Assembly (NCBI GenBank): GCA_029834535.1
Contig: JAQMWT010000498.1
Location: forward strand, 1 to 64,000
DNA length: 64,000 nucleotides
Reading direction: 5' to 3'
Source of the DNA: Chrysophaeum taylorii
Taxonomy: Eukaryota > Sar > Pelagophyceae > Pelagomonadales > Pelagomonadaceae
The notes below the pieces were generated by a model. It was not told the DNA's origin, ran no database searches, and worked only from the letters and a program-made list of their open reading frames with translations. Positions 62,331-64,000 of this stretch are shown here, piece after piece. The position numbers and the translations under genes are program-made. How positions within the stretch are numbered: the stretch's first letter is position 1; the number at the start of each line of letters is the position of its first letter.

Positions 62331-63122
62331 TTCGTCTCTCTTTCTCCTTTTCTCTTGTTGTTGCTCAACTAATAACATACGCCCCTTTCGTATTATTAAT
62401 TCGACCTTGCTGTCGTCGTCTTCTTCTTCTTCTTCTTCTTGTAGTTTCTTCTCTTTTTTTTGCACAGTTTATTTCTTCTTATTTATTAGCGTGAGCTCGA
62501 GAGATCATCGTCCCCCTAATTCATACGTTGCTCGACCACGGCGGGGACGTTCACGAGGCAATCATATATGGCGAGATCTACACGTCGCCGCTTTTATGCA
62601 TCGTCGCGAGAACGGTGGTCAACGTCGGCACCACTTCTGTTGCTACTCTCTCGAAACTTCAGACGTGACGGACGTGTGGTCTGCGCGTTGGAGATTGCGG
62701 GCCATGATTGATCAGAAGCGCCGTCTTGTCACTCGTTTATGTTCCGCCTTAACATCATCATCTTGGCGCTCTCGAGACAAAGAAGAAAGAAAGGAAGAAA
62801 GAAAGAAAGAAAGAAAGAAAGCTTTTTTTGTTGCCGACGACGCCCATCAGGCAGGCCGGCCGGCCGGCCGGCCATAAAAGGAGGCGGCGAGTCTGCTGCC
62901 CGCTACATGAAATATCTAGATGTCTTCTAACCTCCACGCGCCCTTACTTTCGCTCCCCTCTTATTGGCAGGAAGTAGACCACGCTCTCGCTTTCGCCGCC
63001 CCCCTTCTCTGATGATGATGAGCAGTCCCGAGCATAATTAAAACCCTTATAGTATAGGGGGGTTTGCAATAGTAAGGGTCGACCGACCGATAGGGTCCTT
63101 GTTGTTGGTGGCGGTTGATGTT
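62331..63122. other. Intergenic region with simple repeats
   Basis: Holds (TTC)n near 62420-62437, (GAAA)n near 62784-62820, (GGCC)n near 62858-62873, and a TATAGTATAGGGGGG stretch near 63050. The upstream ATG at 63118 opens a two-codon frame that overlaps the start of the next gene. No other gene is seen. Confidence 0.55.
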
Positions 63123-64000
63123 ATGAGTCGCTTCGCGGCGGCGTCGCGGCAGAAAGCGGTGACCAAGGCCGATGAGGCACCGGGGCGGCTGTTGAAGCGC
63201 GCGGCGTTCCTGGAGGTGGAGGAAGCGGCGACGTGGCACCCGAACCGCACGTACTATTTCCAGACAGCGTCGGCCGAGGAGACGATCGCCCGCACGACGC
63301 GCGAGCTGTCGGAGGCGCCGTCGTGGGAGGCGTACTGCGAGCGCGCCGGGGCACGCATGAAAACGGGCGACTACGAGGGCGCCGTGTCTGACCTCGAGAA
63401 CGTCGGGACGCGCGAAGCAACATTTCTACGCGGCGAGGCGCTCGCCAAGCTAGGGAGGGATGCCGAGGCCATCGAACAGTTCACCGCGTGCCTCCCGCTG
63501 CCCGCCGCGTATTATGCGCGCGCGAGCGCCCTGAACCGGCTTGGTGATTTTGGGCGCGCGATCGACGACTACCAGCGGGCGCTAGAGCTCGAGATGAGAA
63601 CGACCAAGACGTCGTCGTCGAAAAACCGGCGGAGCCTGCAGATGGGCGCCGAAGCCTACGCCGCGTCTCGCGAGAAAGAGCTCGCTCGAGAGGCTGCGAG
63701 GGCCGCGCACGCGAGAGGGGTCGAGCTAAGGCAGAAGCAGGACTTTGGGGGGGCAATCGAGGCGTATTCGGAATGCCTCGCCGTCGACCCTCGGAATTTC
63801 CGAGCGCTGTTCGACCGCGCCTTTGCGCGCGACGCAATGGGGGATCTCCGCGGCGCGGTCGCCGACTACACGGCGGCGCTCGAGCTCGCGCCCGACCACG
63901 CCCTCGCCTGGTACAACCGCGGAATCGCGAGGGAGCGTCTGGGCGAGGCGCGAGGCGCGCTGGCAGACTTTGGTAAGGCGATATCCAGTGCGAAACACGG
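63123..64000 (+). CDS. TPR-repeat protein, 3' part outside the window
   Basis: 292 codons are open from MSRFAAASRQKAVTKADEAP to the window end; no stop is reached. At least five tetratricopeptide repeats can be seen, for example KTGDYEGAVSDLENV, GRDAEAIEQFTACLP, RLGDFGRAIDDYQRALELE, KQDFGGAIEAYSECLAVDP and AMGDLRGAVADYTAALELAP. TPRs bind partner proteins; no other domain is visible so far. There is no clear signal sequence. A two-codon upstream frame (ATG TTA TGA) overlaps the start codon and might lower translation. Confidence 0.85.
   Translation, partial: MSRFAAASRQKAVTKADEAPGRLLKRAAFLEVEEAATWHPNRTYYFQTASAEETIARTTRELSEAPSWEAYCERAGARMKTGDYEGAVSDLENVGTREATFLRGEALAKLGRDAEAIEQFTACLPLPAAYYARASALNRLGDFGRAIDDYQRALELEMRTTKTSSSKNRRSLQMGAEAYAASREKELAREAARAAHARGVELRQKQDFGGAIEAYSECLAVDPRNFRALFDRAFARDAMGDLRGAVADYTAALELAPDHALAWYNRGIARERLGEARGALADFGKAISSAKH

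Noticed and set aside
1-64000. tRNA genes
   Set aside because: No sequence with both a box A and a GGTTCGA-type box B at the right spacing was found outside coding regions; a covariance search would be decisive.

Overview
This is nuclear DNA of a eukaryote, most likely a unicellular alga of the stramenopile type (pelagophyte-like). That placement is inferred from the high-GC, nearly intronless, tightly packed genes, the very small introns (about 46-110 nt), the ER translocon (TRAP) subunits, and the algal/plant-style chromatin modules. No marker in the window fixes the species. Runs of the (GAC/GTC)n triplet are found throughout, coding for Asp, Thr or Ser tracts depending on frame.

Layout. 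1-1955: gene-free DNA of balanced base composition. 1956-6075: a 4.1-kb (TTATC)n satellite, followed by a 102-bp tandem duplication. 6884-11550: a Tudor-like/MBD/bromodomain chromatin protein (minus) head to head with TRAP-gamma. 11670-16352: a mobile-element island with three Helitron-helicase fragments, a variable minisatellite and duplicated blocks. 16623-28928: an LRR-HlyIII/PAQR membrane protein, a TBC Rab-GAP, a large MBD-DDT-WHIM remodeller-type protein, prefoldin 6, RAD51 and an ABHD11-like hydrolase. 28929-31446: a decayed coding remnant. 31447-36306: a DEK_C-like protein, a TFIIS-N-domain exon pair, a 5S rRNA gene, ribosomal P0, NAA50 and TRAP-beta. 36330-44650: a broken retroelement fossil carrying gag-like, protease-like and C5-cytosine methyltransferase-like parts, then a small membrane-protein gene and a fourth Helitron-like copy. 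44824-64000: IMP dehydrogenase, a Tudor-like protein, a C2H2 zinc-finger protein, a two-TM protein, a 2,922-residue intronless VPS13, a DNAJC3/p58IPK co-chaperone, and a TPR protein running off the end.

How it fits together. The genes form alternating head-to-head and tail-to-tail pairs. Six divergent pairs are separated by only 74-161 bp between start codons, so shared promoters are likely. Several products act in protein synthesis, folding and secretion (5S rRNA, P0, NAA50, TRAP-beta, TRAP-gamma, DNAJC3, prefoldin 6). A second group reads or remodels chromatin: two MBD proteins sharing one uncommon Tudor-like module, the Tudor protein, DEK_C/TFIIS-N and RAD51. The standout items are the methyltransferase-bearing retroelement fossil ending 23 bp from the TRAP-beta start codon, the two related MBD proteins, the LRR-HlyIII fusion, and the roughly 100-bp minisatellite unit found alone between 10-bp direct repeats.
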